Assembly (NCBI GenBank): GCA_003254905.1
Contig: QANU01041584.1
Span: 429,410-493,409, forward strand
Direction: 5' to 3'
Length of the DNA stretch: 64,000 nt
Origin: Nissolia schottii
Lineage: Eukaryota; Streptophyta; Magnoliopsida; Fabales; Fabaceae
This document shows, one piece after another, positions 12,771 to 24,819 of the stretch. The notes under the pieces are model-generated. The model worked only from the letters and a program-made list of their open reading frames with translations. It was not told the DNA's origin and did no database searches. A program made the position numbers and the translations under genes. How positions within the stretch are numbered: the first letter of the stretch is position 1; the number at the start of each line of letters is the position of its first letter.

Positions 12771-13140
12771 GACATATAATGTATTGTGAGAAAATAATAA
12801 TGTGTCTACATTTTCATACGTTTAATGAGCCATTTTCCCTTTTTTTTAGAGTTAATGTTAAAGTTAGTCTCTAAAAAATGTTTCAATGCCTAACTTTGTT
12901 TCTAACAAAATTAAAGTGTCAATTTAGTCCTAAAATAGTTTTTTAGAGCCAACTAAACTAAGTCTTTCTATCTAATTTTTTCAAGAACTAATGCCGACAA
13001 CGAAAAAAATTAAAGATTAAGTTGACCCAAATTTTTTCAAAAAATTTTTTATTGACACTTTAATTTTTTTTTTAAGAAGTTGAATAGTAAGATATTTTCC
13101 AAAAATAATCTTAGATATTAAACCTTTTTAATTTTTTTTT
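12771..13140. other. Intergenic DNA upstream of the GRF gene
   Basis: No feature was recognised beyond AT-rich sequence. It adjoins the presumed promoter and leader of the GRF gene. Confidence 0.5.
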
Positions 13141-13319
13141 ATATTGCTATGTCCTACGTATAAATTATGTCTAGTCAAGTTCCTTCTATCCCCACCAACT
13201 TGTCTCTCTATCTCTCCAATTATTTTATCTTTAGCAAGACACATCAAACCTCCCCAAGAATCAAAACCCCATTCCGGTTTCTAGTTTCAGCTTAGCTTTA
13301 AGGTGTCACAAACACAAAA

Positions 13320-13593
13320 AAGCATTATATATCCTTCCTATTTTCTCCCCCCTAATAGACGACAACAACATCAACCTCTCTCTTAAACCTTATTCATAAG
13401 ATGTTCCTTTCTCCTTTAAAGAAAGAACCTTATGTACTTTCATTTCTCTTGTTCTTGTCTAAGGAAGTTATGCTTCATTTTCTCCCTTTTTTTATGTCTT
13501 AGCCTAAAATAAGTTACATATTGGTGGGGTTTTCTTTTTTTCTTTTTCTTTTTTTTTCAATTTATTTTTGAATTTATTTTTTGAATTTATTTT
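13320..13593 (+). promoter_or_regulatory. Probable core promoter and 5' leader of the GRF gene
   Basis: An ATTATATATCC sequence at about 13324-13334 could be a TATA box. It is followed by a pyrimidine-rich leader with long C/T runs, common in plant 5' untranslated regions. The transcription start cannot be fixed from sequence. Confidence 0.4.
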
Positions 13594-14827
13594 ATGGATC
13601 TTGGAGGGGTGGGTTTGGATGGGTTAATGGTGGGTTCAGAAGCTGGTTTTGTTCCTCCTTCTTCAGATCCTGAGACAAGGCAAAAGTTTTGTGGATCTGG
13701 GTTTTTCAAGCAAGGAAGATCCACCACCGTTGATGATGATGACTTGATCAGAGGGTCAAAAGTGGCCAAGATTAATGCTGAGGACGCATCAGGGGCAATG
13801 CTGCTTCGGGAGCAGAGGAGCAACACTCCTCTGTTGTTGTTGAGATCTAATAACAACAATAATAATAGTAATAACAATGGTGCCACTACTTTTTTCTCTA
13901 CTGTTGATGATTGTGGCCAGCAGCAACAAATGCTGAGCTTCTCAAATCCAAAGTCAGAGACTTTATCATCATCATCATCAAATGCTGCAACATTGAGTTA
14001 TTTTAATTACCACCAGCACCCTTTGTCTAGTTACAGCAGAAATAATGCAGGTATGTTACTTAGTTTGTTTGCATTTTTTAATGAGGTGTTATAAACTTTT
14101 ATAATAAAATCAAGCATTTTTTTTTTTCCATTTTTTAATTATAAATAAAATGTAAAATTGAAATGGGGTTTGTTTGGTTTGGCAGAACATGCAGGTATGT
14201 TATACTTACACAGCAATAGTATTTTTTTAGGTTTTTTGTATTTTGGGGGTATAATAATAAAAAAAATATAAAGCATTTTTTATAATTATTTTTAATAAAA
14301 TAAAAAAAGAAGGGGGGGGGATAAAAATGGGTTAGTGGAGGGTTGGATTTGGATTTAGGTAAAGGAAGTTTTCGATTATGTTGCCCTATTTGTTGGAAAT
14401 GGTATCCGTTGTGGAGGGTCTTTTCATGGAAATATGTATGAGATGTCTATTTTTTTTTTAAGTCTTGTCAAGAGAAAAAAATGAAAAAAGAGGAAAATAG
14501 AAAATTCCTCCCCAAAAAATCTGTCTTCCCGTTTTAGGGAGTGAGGGTGGTAGTAAACTTTTGCAGAATGAACAAGAGGGTACCAAAGGAGAAAAACACA
14601 CGAGGGCAAGCTTAGAGCTATTACAATAGGGAGCAAGATTTTTTTTTATTTTTTTTTAAAAATATCATTTTTAAAAGAAGCCTACAAAATTTGATTGGTT
14701 CTGTCTGTACTCCCTTTCTCTAAAATCCCTTTCCCCTTTTCCATATCTTCCTCACCCGGAAAAGTAGTCTTGACTGTTATTTCTTCTAATTACAGGAATA
14801 ATTTTTTTTTAAAAATTAAATGTTTCG

Positions 14828-14867
<40 letters not shown>

Positions 14868-17800
14868 GATTAAAAATTTAGTTTAAACAAATATTTCTTC
14901 TGCCAGCTCTCTTTCCAGCTGTTTCTTTTCTTAATCCAAAGTAACTTTCTTCTCGTTGGCCCTCTTTTTATATAAAAAGACTAAGAAATTAATTTTGGTC
15001 ATTGTAAGAGTAATTATATTTTACGGTGTACATGTGACAATTTTGAAGCGGTGAGATTAGAGCCAAATATTGATACTGACATGGCAACATAAGATTGGAT
15101 GTGTGCAGATCGTGCATCATAATTAAATTCAAATTTCAATTATACCAATAACAAGGAAATTGTCCTTTTTTTTTAAGAGGGTTTGATTAGGTTTGATTCG
15201 TCCTGATGAAACTTTGTTGAGCTTCGATGGGTTATGGTTATCATTTCTAATGTACTTTTTATCCAAAAGAAAATGTTTAGTTTTTAAGCGTGAATACCCT
15301 AAATCAATTCTAAAAATTTAAGAGGGAGAAATTTTTATTTCTAATAGCGGCCAGAATTGATTTTGACGGTATCCATCTGAAAACTAAACATGTTAGAAGA
15401 ATCAAGAAAGGGCTTTTAATTTGTGTTTTGTATCTATGCATGTATGTGATGATGTTTCACGTGTATCACTGTGGGTTTTTGACCTTATTATATATGTGTG
15501 TGTGTGTGTGTGTTGTGGGGGTACGAATGAACATAGGTTACAACAGTTGGGGGAACATGCATGGGGGAAGAGGGGCAGCATCAATATTCACAGCATCACA
15601 GTGGGTGGAGCTGGAGCAGCAAGCACTTATCTACAAGTACATCACTGCAAACGTGCCTGTTCCCTCTCATCTCCTCAACCCTATCAGAAAAGCACTTGAC
15701 TCTGCTGCTTTCTGCAACTTCTCTAACCCACTTCTTAGACCCCCCAATGCATGTAAGTTACTTCCTCTAATTTGCCTTGGCTAGTTATAATTATTATGAA
15801 TTATTCAATGAATTGCTTAATTAATTATGAGTTTAATTGTTATGCCCTGTAAAAATGATAGAAAGCTTGTAAATGATTGGGTTGTGTAAATTTTTTTTTT
15901 TTAAAGAAAAAACAGAATAATGGTGATGAAAATTATTACTCCAGAAGTGACCTTGCTGGCTAGTGTTGTGTTTTACTATGACCTGTCAACCGTTATGGCA
16001 ATGCTTTGTTGGTTTTTTTCTCCTTTGTGTCAGATTCTTAGGTGTAGCTTTTCGGAGAATTTGTATGACATTGTGTAGTCATATATGCAGTTAGATTTTA
16101 AAATTAAAATATTGATATGTTGAATTTCTGGACCGTTACAAATGTACACCAAAGTATAGGAGAGTATTTTAAAATTTGTGAGGTCATGGACACACATTGG
16201 ACAAGGTACATTATTATTTGTCATTTTTAACTATAATTTTAATGTATTATTGAGATGTCTAAACATTATATAATATATATAGCTTTTTCTTATTTTGATA
16301 TCATTTAAGATTATTTTTAGCATTTAATTTTGATATATTATAATTTAAAATATTTTTATAAGGCCGTATAATAATTCATTGATTCATGGATTAAAATATT
16401 TAACTCTTTCCGTCATTATCTCAAAATTCGTGTTTATTTTTTGGTATTGATTAAGTAATTAGCATCCGAGTCATATGTTTAACAACATTGTAGTAGTATA
16501 ATTTAATTAAATAACTAAGCATGGTCTTACTAGGTATCGATAGATGATGTTATGGTGTCAATTTTGGATGTTATTGAAATTGGATTGGTTTTAATTTGGC
16601 ATGTGTGTGTTCTTTTGGTGCAGTGGGATGGGGAGGTTTCCATCTGGGATTCTCGAGCAGCACCGATCCGGAGCCGGGGAGGTGCCGGAGGACAGATGGG
16701 AAGAAATGGCGGTGCTCGAGGGACGCCGTTGTGGACCAGAAGTACTGTGAGCGCCACATGAACAGAGGCCGCCACCGTTCAAGAAAGCCTGTGGAAGGCC
16801 TGAATCCAGGCCATAATCATCATCATCATGCTGCCGCCGTCACCGCTACTACTAGTACTAACGCAAACACCGGCAACTCTTCTTCGAAGATGCTACTGTT
16901 GCCAAATAGTAATAGTACTAGTAGTAGTAATGTCGGCAGCGGCAACATTAATGGTTCCATTGTGGTGCAAGGAAATGGTGGATCCAACAACAACACCATT
17001 AGTTTTGGACACAGCCAGGGACATACACTTGCATCTGATGCTTCTGCTGCCAATACCATCAACAGGTCAGATTAAAAAAAATTGAAGTTTCTCATTGCCC
17101 TTTTTTTTTTAATTTATAAAAAAGCGTATTTATTTTTGAGAAGATAAATATGTTTAGAGAAAGGAAGGTAGACAAAGTATCTAAAATTGTCCATGTCTCA
17201 AAACTATTTTTATGCTAGTTTTTGTACCTTTGAAAAAGGACACGAAAAACATGTCTCTTTTGTCCCACTATTTTTGTCCTCTTTGTTCCAGTCCCAGCAT
17301 GGGAACCAAACGTTGCCTTATTGATTCATGAAATGTGCTTTTGTTCTGCATCACTTCATATACCCCTTGCTCACTATGTTTTAAATTGAGTTGTTTTTAT
17401 TCTTCCTTGAATGCAGAATGTTTATGAACAACAACAACAACAGCAATGCAAGCGATAGAATCATGCAAAACGGTCCTGCACTTGCCATGCTGCCTCCAAA
17501 GGAAAACCCCGTCATGATTCATCACCACAATAAGCACCAATTCCCATATGAAGAATCATCATCATCATCCTCAAGGAACAACAACAACAACAACAATGAG
17601 TTCGGCCTAGTAACTTGTGATTCCTTGCTCAACCCTTCCAACAACAATAGAGACGCGGCTGCGGGGACCGAGTCCTCACAACATCAACAGCATTCCCTAT
17701 GGAATTTCATTGATGACTGTCCCAAAACGACAACACACAATTCAGATAACAGGGCACAGCATTCAATAGACTTGGTCTCATTCAGTTCCTCATCACAGAA

Positions 17801-18296
17801 CAACACCAATGAGAAGCTCACACTCTCGCCCTTGAGGCTATCAAGGGAATTGGAACTAGACCCCATCCCAATGGGGTTAGGTGTTGGAAGCTATGTCAGC
17901 GATGAAGTAGTGCCCTCCAATGTTAACAACACTCGGCAAGCTCCGCCGGCCAATTGGATCCCGATTGCTTGGGAGAGAGGTTCCAACCATCATATGGGCG
18001 GCCCTCTCGGCGAGGTTCTCAATCTTAGCAGCGGCAATAACAGTAACAATAACAATATTTCGGGGGACGATCATCGGTGTGGGAAGGAGTCTAATTTGAA
18101 CCTTATGAGTGATGGTTGGGACAATAATAGTCCTTCAATAGGGTCATCCCCAACTGGGGTCCTACAGAAGACAGCATTTGGGTCACTATCCAATAGCAGT
18201 GCTGGGAGCAGCCCTAGGGGTGCAGCTGAGAACAACAAGGGACATCAAGATGGGGCTAGCTTGTGCAATGACCTTCTCGGATCAGCAAATGCCTAA
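13594..18296 (+). CDS. GRF: Growth-regulating factor (GRF) transcription factor
   Basis: Four coding exons, 13594-14050, 15537-15752, 16624-17065 and 17417-18296, joined in frame with GT-AG introns, give 664 residues. GRFs are plant-specific nuclear transcription factors that promote cell proliferation with GIF co-activators. The QLQ domain (about residues 170-206, Q174, L178, Q181) binds GIF in this family. The WRC domain (about 239-280) has the zinc ligands C245, C255, C266 and H269 in the exact C-x9-C-x10-C-x2-H spacing and a basic RGRHRSRK stretch for DNA binding and nuclear import. The C-terminal half is rich in Asn and Ser with homopolymer runs, and carries the GGPL motif (566-569) and a [16 protein letters not shown] tail block, as in the Arabidopsis GRF1/GRF2 group. 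The start is the first ATG in an open frame after a C/T-rich leader. It is longer than Arabidopsis GRF1/2, mostly through low-complexity runs. A miR396 site lies at the end of the WRC coding region. Exact orthology is not assigned. Confidence 0.93.
14186..14194 (+). other. Candidate 9-nt microexon inside GRF intron 1
   Basis: The sequence TTGGCAG / AACATGCAG / GTATGT has an acceptor and a donor around 9 nt. Including it would add three residues (Glu-His-Ala) between exon 1 and exon 2 without shifting the frame. The donor context ATGCAGGTATGTTA is identical to that at the end of exon 1, so it may instead be a fossil duplicated splice site. Transcript evidence would be needed to choose. Confidence 0.35.
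14830..14867. repeat. (ATT)n microsatellite in GRF intron 1
   Basis: About twelve to thirteen TTA/ATT units in a perfect run within the first intron. Confidence 0.9.
15494..15513 (+). repeat. (TG)n microsatellite just before GRF exon 2
   Basis: About ten TG units end 23 bp before the first base of exon 2, in the place normally held by the polypyrimidine tract. Length changes here could affect splicing of the exon that encodes the QLQ domain; that is inference. Confidence 0.85.
16776..16796 (+). promoter_or_regulatory. miR396 target site in GRF exon 3
   Basis: The 21-nt segment begins CGTTCAAGAAAGC and ends CTGTGGAA, at the codons for Arg-Ser-Arg-Lys-Pro-Val-Glu just after the WRC domain. 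This is the conserved miR396 complementary site of most plant GRF genes; in Arabidopsis GRFs the known site encodes the same residues. It predicts post-transcriptional repression of this gene by miR396. I see no change from the usual site. Confidence 0.93.
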
Positions 18297-18700
18297 GGGA
18301 GAAAGAAACTTTCTGTGCTTGTTTGGACTTTATAATTATGTGTTTAGTTTTCTTTTTTTAATTTTATATAATATATGGTTTATATTAGAAGTTGAAAATT
18401 AAGATTTGTTCCTTTTTTTTTTCTTCCTTCTTTCTTTTTTTAATCTTGACCCTCTTAATTTGTGATGTGTAGGTCTTTTTATTTTTTTGTGTTTTTTAAT
18501 TCTTGTTTGTCTGGGAGGGTTTTGTGAAGTTTGTAATTCAACAGTATGTGATGTTGGTTGGAGTTTGTGAACTTGGTTTTTTAAGGAGATGACCAGGTTT
18601 TGTTTTGGGTCAATTTGGGGCTTTGATTGCATGGCAAAGAAATTCTTATATTCTCCGTGGAGAAAACCTCTCACCTCCTCCACCATATATATTTACCATC
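18297..18700 (+). other. Presumed 3' untranslated region of GRF
   Basis: T-rich sequence following the TAA stop with no further coding frame. No single polyadenylation signal stands out. Confidence 0.4.
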
Positions 18701-18950
18701 CAAATCTTTTCTCCCTCATGTTATCTCTTTCTTTTCGCTTAGTTTTAAGAGTCAAGCTGCTTTAAGAAAAAAATGAAATTCTTCTTCCATGCAGAATGAA
18801 AGAGTTACCAACACGCTACTGCACCAAGATAGGTGGAGAGAAGTCAAATCAAGCAACACAAATTTCTTGAAAAATATTTAGAAATAAAACATGTCAAATA
18901 CCCCCATTCCTCTATTTCTTTTAATGTACTTGTCTTCTCTTACTAATATT

Positions 18951-18951
18951 A

Positions 18952-18977
<26 letters not shown>
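18951..18977. repeat. (AT)n microsatellite
   Basis: About thirteen AT units between the GRF gene and the copia element that starts at 19263. Confidence 0.9.
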
Positions 18978-18983
<6 letters not shown>

Positions 18984-19262
18984 TTTTATAATTTTTAAAA
19001 TTAAACTTGTTAAACTGTCATTATTTCATAAATTGATTATAAAATTTGATGAATCTTGTTTTTTAGTGAGAAATAGTAAATACCCTAAAAGGTATCAGAG
19101 AAATCTTTGTCTTTATGAAGTTAGTGATTGTCCAATTCATACCTCAATTTTGTTAAAGATGAAGATATCTTGAACACACCTAAACTTACTGAAAACATGT
19201 TCTTCAACCACATTTCAAAGAATAGATAAGGAGAGCCATCCACAAAATCATAGAAACATGGC

Positions 19263-19620
19263 TGTTAATTTTCAAACTCATTGTGGATCAATGAGGAATG
19301 ATGAGAGAATGAGAGGATTCAAAGAGAGCTCAAAATCAATGAAGTGTGTGAAAAATGAATCATCTATTTATTTAGAAAAATAAATTAGCTTATATACAAC
19401 TTGTTTCTATCCCATATTCACATGAAATTAGGATGAAATTAATTTACATTTGGAGCTTCAAGCTGAAGCTCTTGGTAACTAACTTAATCGAATTGTCCAA
19501 CAATCCATGTGCACTCTAACTTGCATTACGTGCATGCCATAACCATTTCCAATCGTGACTACTGTTCATAACAGTTTCAAAACCATTTCCCTCTTCCTCA
19601 ACTGACCTTCTTTGCTCACA
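19263..19620 (-). repeat. 3' LTR of the minus-strand copia element
   Basis: 358 bp, starting TG and ending CA on the + strand, flanked on its inner side by CCCCTTCTC, the complement of a polypurine tract. The flanking 5 bp at the left are ATGGC. The matching duplication on the right would lie at or beyond the gap and is not seen. Confidence 0.85.
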
Positions 19621-22600
19621 CCCCTTCTCAAGTTGCAGCATGAAAGTTCACCATGCTCAGCTTGCCAAAGAGATGACTGAAGGGTCTAGGAGCCAGAGGT
19701 TCTGTAAAGATGTCAGCCAACTGATTGCTTGTATGAATAGACCGAAGTTTAATCACCTTCTCTTGGACCCCGTCACGCACAACATGTCAATCAATCTCGA
19801 TGTGTTTTGTTCATTCATGGAACACGAGATTGGCAGCTATATAGATCGCAGATTGATTGTCACAAGCAACTGGAACAGAGGTAGCAATAGGAATGTCAAA
19901 ATCACGCAATAGAAAATTAAGCCATTGAATCTCACAAGTGATTTGTGCTAAGGAGCGGTACTTTGCCTCAGCCGATGACCAAGCCACAATAGATTGTTTC
20001 TTGCTTTTCCAGGATATCATTGCCTTTCCAAGAAAGCAAATAAAACCAGAAATGGACCTTCGGGTTTCAAGACATGTGCCTCAATCCGCATCAGCATATC
20101 CTCTAATCTTCAAATCAGAATCAGATGGGAAAAATAATCCCGTAGCAGGTGCACCTTTAAGATATCTTAGGACACGATGAGTAGCTTGTAAATGAGACTT
20201 GGTGGGGCAATCAAGAAATTGACTAAGCCTCCCAACAACATAACATATATCAGGTCTTGTATGTGTGAGATACAAGAGCTTGTCAATGAGTCTCCTATAG
20301 GAAGTAACATAAAGAGATTTTCCAGTGGAATCCTTTGTCAAGCGAATATGATAATCCATGGGAGTAGAAATAGGTTTGGAATCAAGAAAACCATGATCCT
20401 CCAACAAATCCAAACAGTACTTTCTTTGGTAAAAAGCAATGCCCTGTGATGTTCTTGCCACCTCCATGCCTAGAAAATATTTAAGAGTTCCTAGGTCCTT
20501 GATCTTGAAAAGGTCATCAATCAACCTTTTTATTGAATTAATTTCTCCCATGTCATTGCCAGATAACACCAAGTCATCCACATAGACTAAGATGTCAGTA
20601 AACCTATCAACATTCTTCTTAGTGAACAAAGAATAATCTGATTTGGATTGCATAAAACTAGAACTTGTTAAGACAGTCAAAAGTTTCGCATTCTATTGCC
20701 TTTTATCTTGCTTCAAGCCATACAAAGACTTTTGAAGCTTGCAGACCATTTTAGAATCAGGAGTAGACGGGCCAGGAGGCATTTTCATGTATACATCTTC
20801 ATGTAACTCACCATGAAGAAAAGCTATATTGACATCTAGTTGTTGCAAGAACCATCCCTTTGGTCCTGCAATGGCTAATAACACTCTCAATGTGGTCATT
20901 TTCACCACTGGACTAAAAGTGTCTGAGTAATCAATCCCATAGGTTTGAGTAAAACCCTTAGCCACAGGCTTGACCTTATGTCTTTCAATGCTGCCATCTG
21001 AGTTATATTTGATCTTGAAAACCCATTTGCACCCCACAGCCTTCTTTCCAGGAGGTAAAGAAGTGAGAATCCAGGTTTGATTTGCCTCAAGTGCTGAAAG
21101 TTCAGCATTAATGGCCTTCTGCCAACCAGGTTCTTTCACAGCTTCCTCATAGTTCCTAGGCTCAAGATGTGATGATATCGCTAAAGAGAAATGTTCATGA
21201 GGAGCACACAGGGAAGAGTAAGATAAATATTGTGATATAGGATGCTTACTTGAAGAAGAAGGGTAGTCACCACTTTGAGGAGTTAATCAGTATACAATGG
21301 TAATCCTTAAGGTAGTTTGGTGGTTTTCTTGGTCTTGTGGATAGTCTTGTAGGGGCTGTTGTGGTAGGGGGTGCATCAGACTCAAATGAATGAGATTCAG
21401 TGTGAGAGGTAACAGGTGCAGCCAACATTGATGATGCAGAATGTGTAGGCATATGCCTATGTGGTGTTTCTGCAGAACTTTCAGGTTAGGAGAGGTTGGA
21501 AATTGTTGTTTGCTGATGAATGCTATCATGATATGATGTAAAGTTTAAATCATATGTGAAAGGGCAAAAAACAAGTGATGCACATTATGAGATGATGCAG
21601 AATTTTGTGTGCTGATAGGAATAGATTGAGATGATATAGAATTTTGCACAACAGTAAAGGGAAATTGATCCTCATAAAACACTGCATGTCTTGAAACAAA
21701 AATCTGTCTAATGTGCAAGTATAACAATACAAAACCTTTTGTGCCACTTTTATATCCTAGAAAAACACATTTTCTAGCCCTAGAATCTAGTTTTGTCCTA
21801 TGAGCTTGCAGTGTTGTAGCATATGACAAGCAACCAAAAACCTTAAGATTCTAAAACTGAGGCATATTGTTATGTAGTAATTCATATGGTGATTCATTGC
21901 CAAAAAGTTTGCTTGGTTGCCTATTGATAGGTAAGCTGCATGCCCTACAGCAAAATGCCAAAAACAATTAGGCAAGGATGATTGAAAGATAAGTGATCTA
22001 GCAACATTTAAAATGTGCTGATGCTTTCTTTCAACTATGCCATTTTGCTGAGGTGTCTCAACATATCTAGTTTGATGAATGATTCCTTTTGAATTATAAC
22101 ACTTGGATTGACCAAATTTTGCTCCATTGTCTGTTCTTATTATCTTAATCCCTTTGTTAAATTGATTTTGCACAAAAATCATAAAGTCTTGAACAAGCTG
22201 TGAGGCTTCTGATTTAAGTTCCATGAAATAAATCTAAGTGTGTCTAGTTTTGTCATCCACAACAATCAAAATATACTTGTGCCTCCTGTGGATGGTGTAG
22301 CTAAAAGGCCCCATATGTCCATGTGCACTACATCAAAGGCATGTGAAGATTCAATTAAATTTGTACCAAATGGCAATTTTCTTTGTTTTGCAAAGTGGCA
22401 TTAGTCACAAGGATAAATTTTACTGTTACATTAGATAAAAGGAAATTGAATATGTAACACATGAGTCTTTTCCCTAGAAGGATGTCCTAGTCTAAAATGC
22501 CACAATGGTAATGTGGATGACACTAAATGTTGTATGCTATCTGCAGAAATAGGTATATCCGTTGCACTAGTATGAGTGACAATGTTATTGGCCTTGGCTG

Positions 22601-24567
22601 AAGGTAATTGGAAATCTGCTGGGCTGGGACCAACCATTGTATATAGACCTCTATCCAAGTTAGCTATACCAATTGAATTAAATTAGGGTCCTGTATGAGA
22701 TACCACTTATCATTAATTAACACTGTGCATTTCAGGGATGTAATGAGCTTAGAAACAGAAATCATATTGAATGTAAAAAAAGGAATGTATAACACTTTTG
22801 TTAGATATAAGTCATTTGAGAATATCATAGTCCCTAAAATGTTAGCTTGGGTGAAGGTTCCATAAGGTAATCTTAGTGATATTGGTTTAATTGTGTGATA
22901 TGTGTGAAAAACATTGAGAGAATAACACACATGGTCTGTAGCACCAATTTCTATCACCCAATGATTTGGTTTATGGGAGACTGAGGTGGTCATTTGGTTA
23001 ACACTATAAGGAACCTGTGAAGAATGTTGCTGTAGAAGAACCAACAATGCTTTCTTCTGTTCTTGAGTGAAAATCAATTCTACACTCTCCTTCCCTGCTT
23101 CTTGAATTTGGCCATCAGTAGCAATATTGATTTCATTAGTTTTAGCATCAGTAGTGGTAGTGGTAATATTATTTGCTACTCTTTCCCTATATTCCTTGAG
23201 TAGATGAGGATATTTTTTACAGCACCTATCAACAGGATGTCCTGTTTTGCCACAAAAGCTACAAGTGATATTTGGATCATAATAAGTCTTGCTAGCACTT
23301 CTACCAGTGCCACTTCTGCCACCTACATTTCTTCCTCCTATGCCTCTAGGTTTTCCTCTTCCTCTTCCATAACTAGAACTGGTCCCTGAGCCTAAATTTT
23401 GCACTGAATTATGGGATGTGCTACTGAAAAATGCCTTAGATTCTAAGCCATTACTCATTTGCCTCTCTTGTTGAGTAAGAATTGAAAATTCAACACTGAT
23501 CTCAGGAAAAGGTTTCATTAGCATAAGTTGAGATCTAACTCTTGAATATTGTTCATTCAATCCATGAATGAATCTAACAACATAATCTTCTTTTCTATAA
23601 TTTCTGATCACTTGCATATCACAAACACATCTATTTCTACACAACCAACTAGGAATTGGCCTGAAATTGTCCAATTCTTCCTAGATCGACTTTAGCCTAG
23701 TGAAATAGGATGTGATTGACATTTCTCCTTGCCTCATTGCATAGAGTTCTTCTTGCAACTTAGCAATTCGAAATGCATCACCATCAAAATACCTATGACG
23801 TAAATCAACCCATAGTTCAACAACATTTCCTATCCACATCATAGATTTGAGGATTTCTTGACTCAAAGATTGGTGAATCCAAGAAATTACAAACGTGTTG
23901 CATTTATCCCAAGCAAAAGAGAGTTCACTTGTTACCTCAGGCTATTTCAAGGATCCATCAATGAACACAGGCTTGTTCTTGGACTTAAGAGCCATGTGCA
24001 TAGATCTTGCCCGAGCATGATAGTTCTGATTTGTTAGCATCAGAGAAATCACTGCAACTCCTGGATTTTCTCCTGGATGTAGGAAGTAAGGACTCATCAA
24101 ATCTGTTGTCAGATTATAGTTGTGATTATTATGATTCCCATTCTCAACAACATGATCTGAGTCTCCATTATCAAAAGCTGGTGATGATGAAGTTGTGATC
24201 GATGGAATCTCCATGAAATCAAATCAATAATTCAGTGAATGATAATCTGCAAACTGTCGAGAAACCTCAAGGAATTGCTAAACAAATTCCGAGATTCAGT
24301 GACGGTATTCACCAAGACGCATTGTAGAACTCTCAAGAAATTTAGAGATTCAGGACGAATCAACAGAATTTCAAAAATTCAGGGGGCCAAAGTTACAGAT
24401 CACAAAAGAAAATGAAAGAAAATGGAAGAGAATTCGAAATCAGAACTAGAGAATTCTTCAAGATGATCGAGTGCTAGCTCGAATCAAGAAGCATTGAGTT
24501 GATAATGGCACAACAGAGCTTCAAAACTGAAGCTCTAATACCATGTTAATTTTCAAACTCATTGTGG
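19263..24567 (-). mobile_element. Ty1/copia LTR retrotransposon, broken
   Basis: A fossil copia-type element in minus orientation. The 3' LTR is 19263-19620. The 5' LTR starts at 24544 with the same first 24 bases (TGTTAATTTTCAAACTCATT...) and then disappears into the assembly gap. Next to it on the minus strand is TGGTATTAGAGC, the usual primer-binding site matching initiator tRNA-Met; a purine tract adjoins the 3' LTR. Parts in copia order, read from right to left: gag about 23200-24214 with a CCHC zinc knuckle near 23210-23290, a protease region near 22930-22970, the pre-integrase and integrase region about 21550-22660, reverse transcriptase about 20080-21140, and RNase H about 19810-20020. 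The coding region is broken in several places (roughly half a dozen or more). Age from LTR divergence cannot be read because one LTR is missing. Confidence 0.93.
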
Positions 24568-24819
24568 NNNNNNNNNNNNNNNNNNNNNNNNNNNNNNNNN
24601 NNNNNNNNNNNNNNNNNNNNNNNNNNNNNNNNNNNNNNNNNNNNNNNNNNNNNNNNNNNNNNNNNNNNNNNNNNNNNNNNNNNNNNNNNNNNNNNNNNNN
24701 NNNNNNNNNNNNNNNNNNNNNNNNNNNNNNNNNNNNNNNNNNNNNNNNNNNNNNNNNNNNNNNNNNNNNNNNNNNNNNNNNNNNNNNNNNNNNNNNNNNN
24801 NNNNNNNNNNNNNNNNNNN
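24568..24819. other. Assembly gap (252 N)
   Basis: The gap starts 24 bp into the 5' LTR of the copia element and is followed by a run of about 17 T. The remaining LTR would need about 334 bp, more than the gap length, and no LTR tail is seen after the gap. The gap size is therefore probably nominal or the flank is misjoined. Confidence 0.97.

Noticed and set aside
13587-13886. Leu-rich minus-strand open frame opposite GRF exon 1
   Set aside because: It is the antisense shadow of Asn/Ser-rich GRF coding sequence; composition explains the leucine run.
15402-15584. His/Thr-rich minus-strand open frame
   Set aside because: Produced by the TG microsatellite and the complement of GRF exon 2.
16530-16782. 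Several overlapping open frames on both strands over the WRC exon
   Set aside because: Shadows of the GC-rich WRC coding sequence in other frames; only the GRF frame has the C3H motif and joins neighbouring exons.
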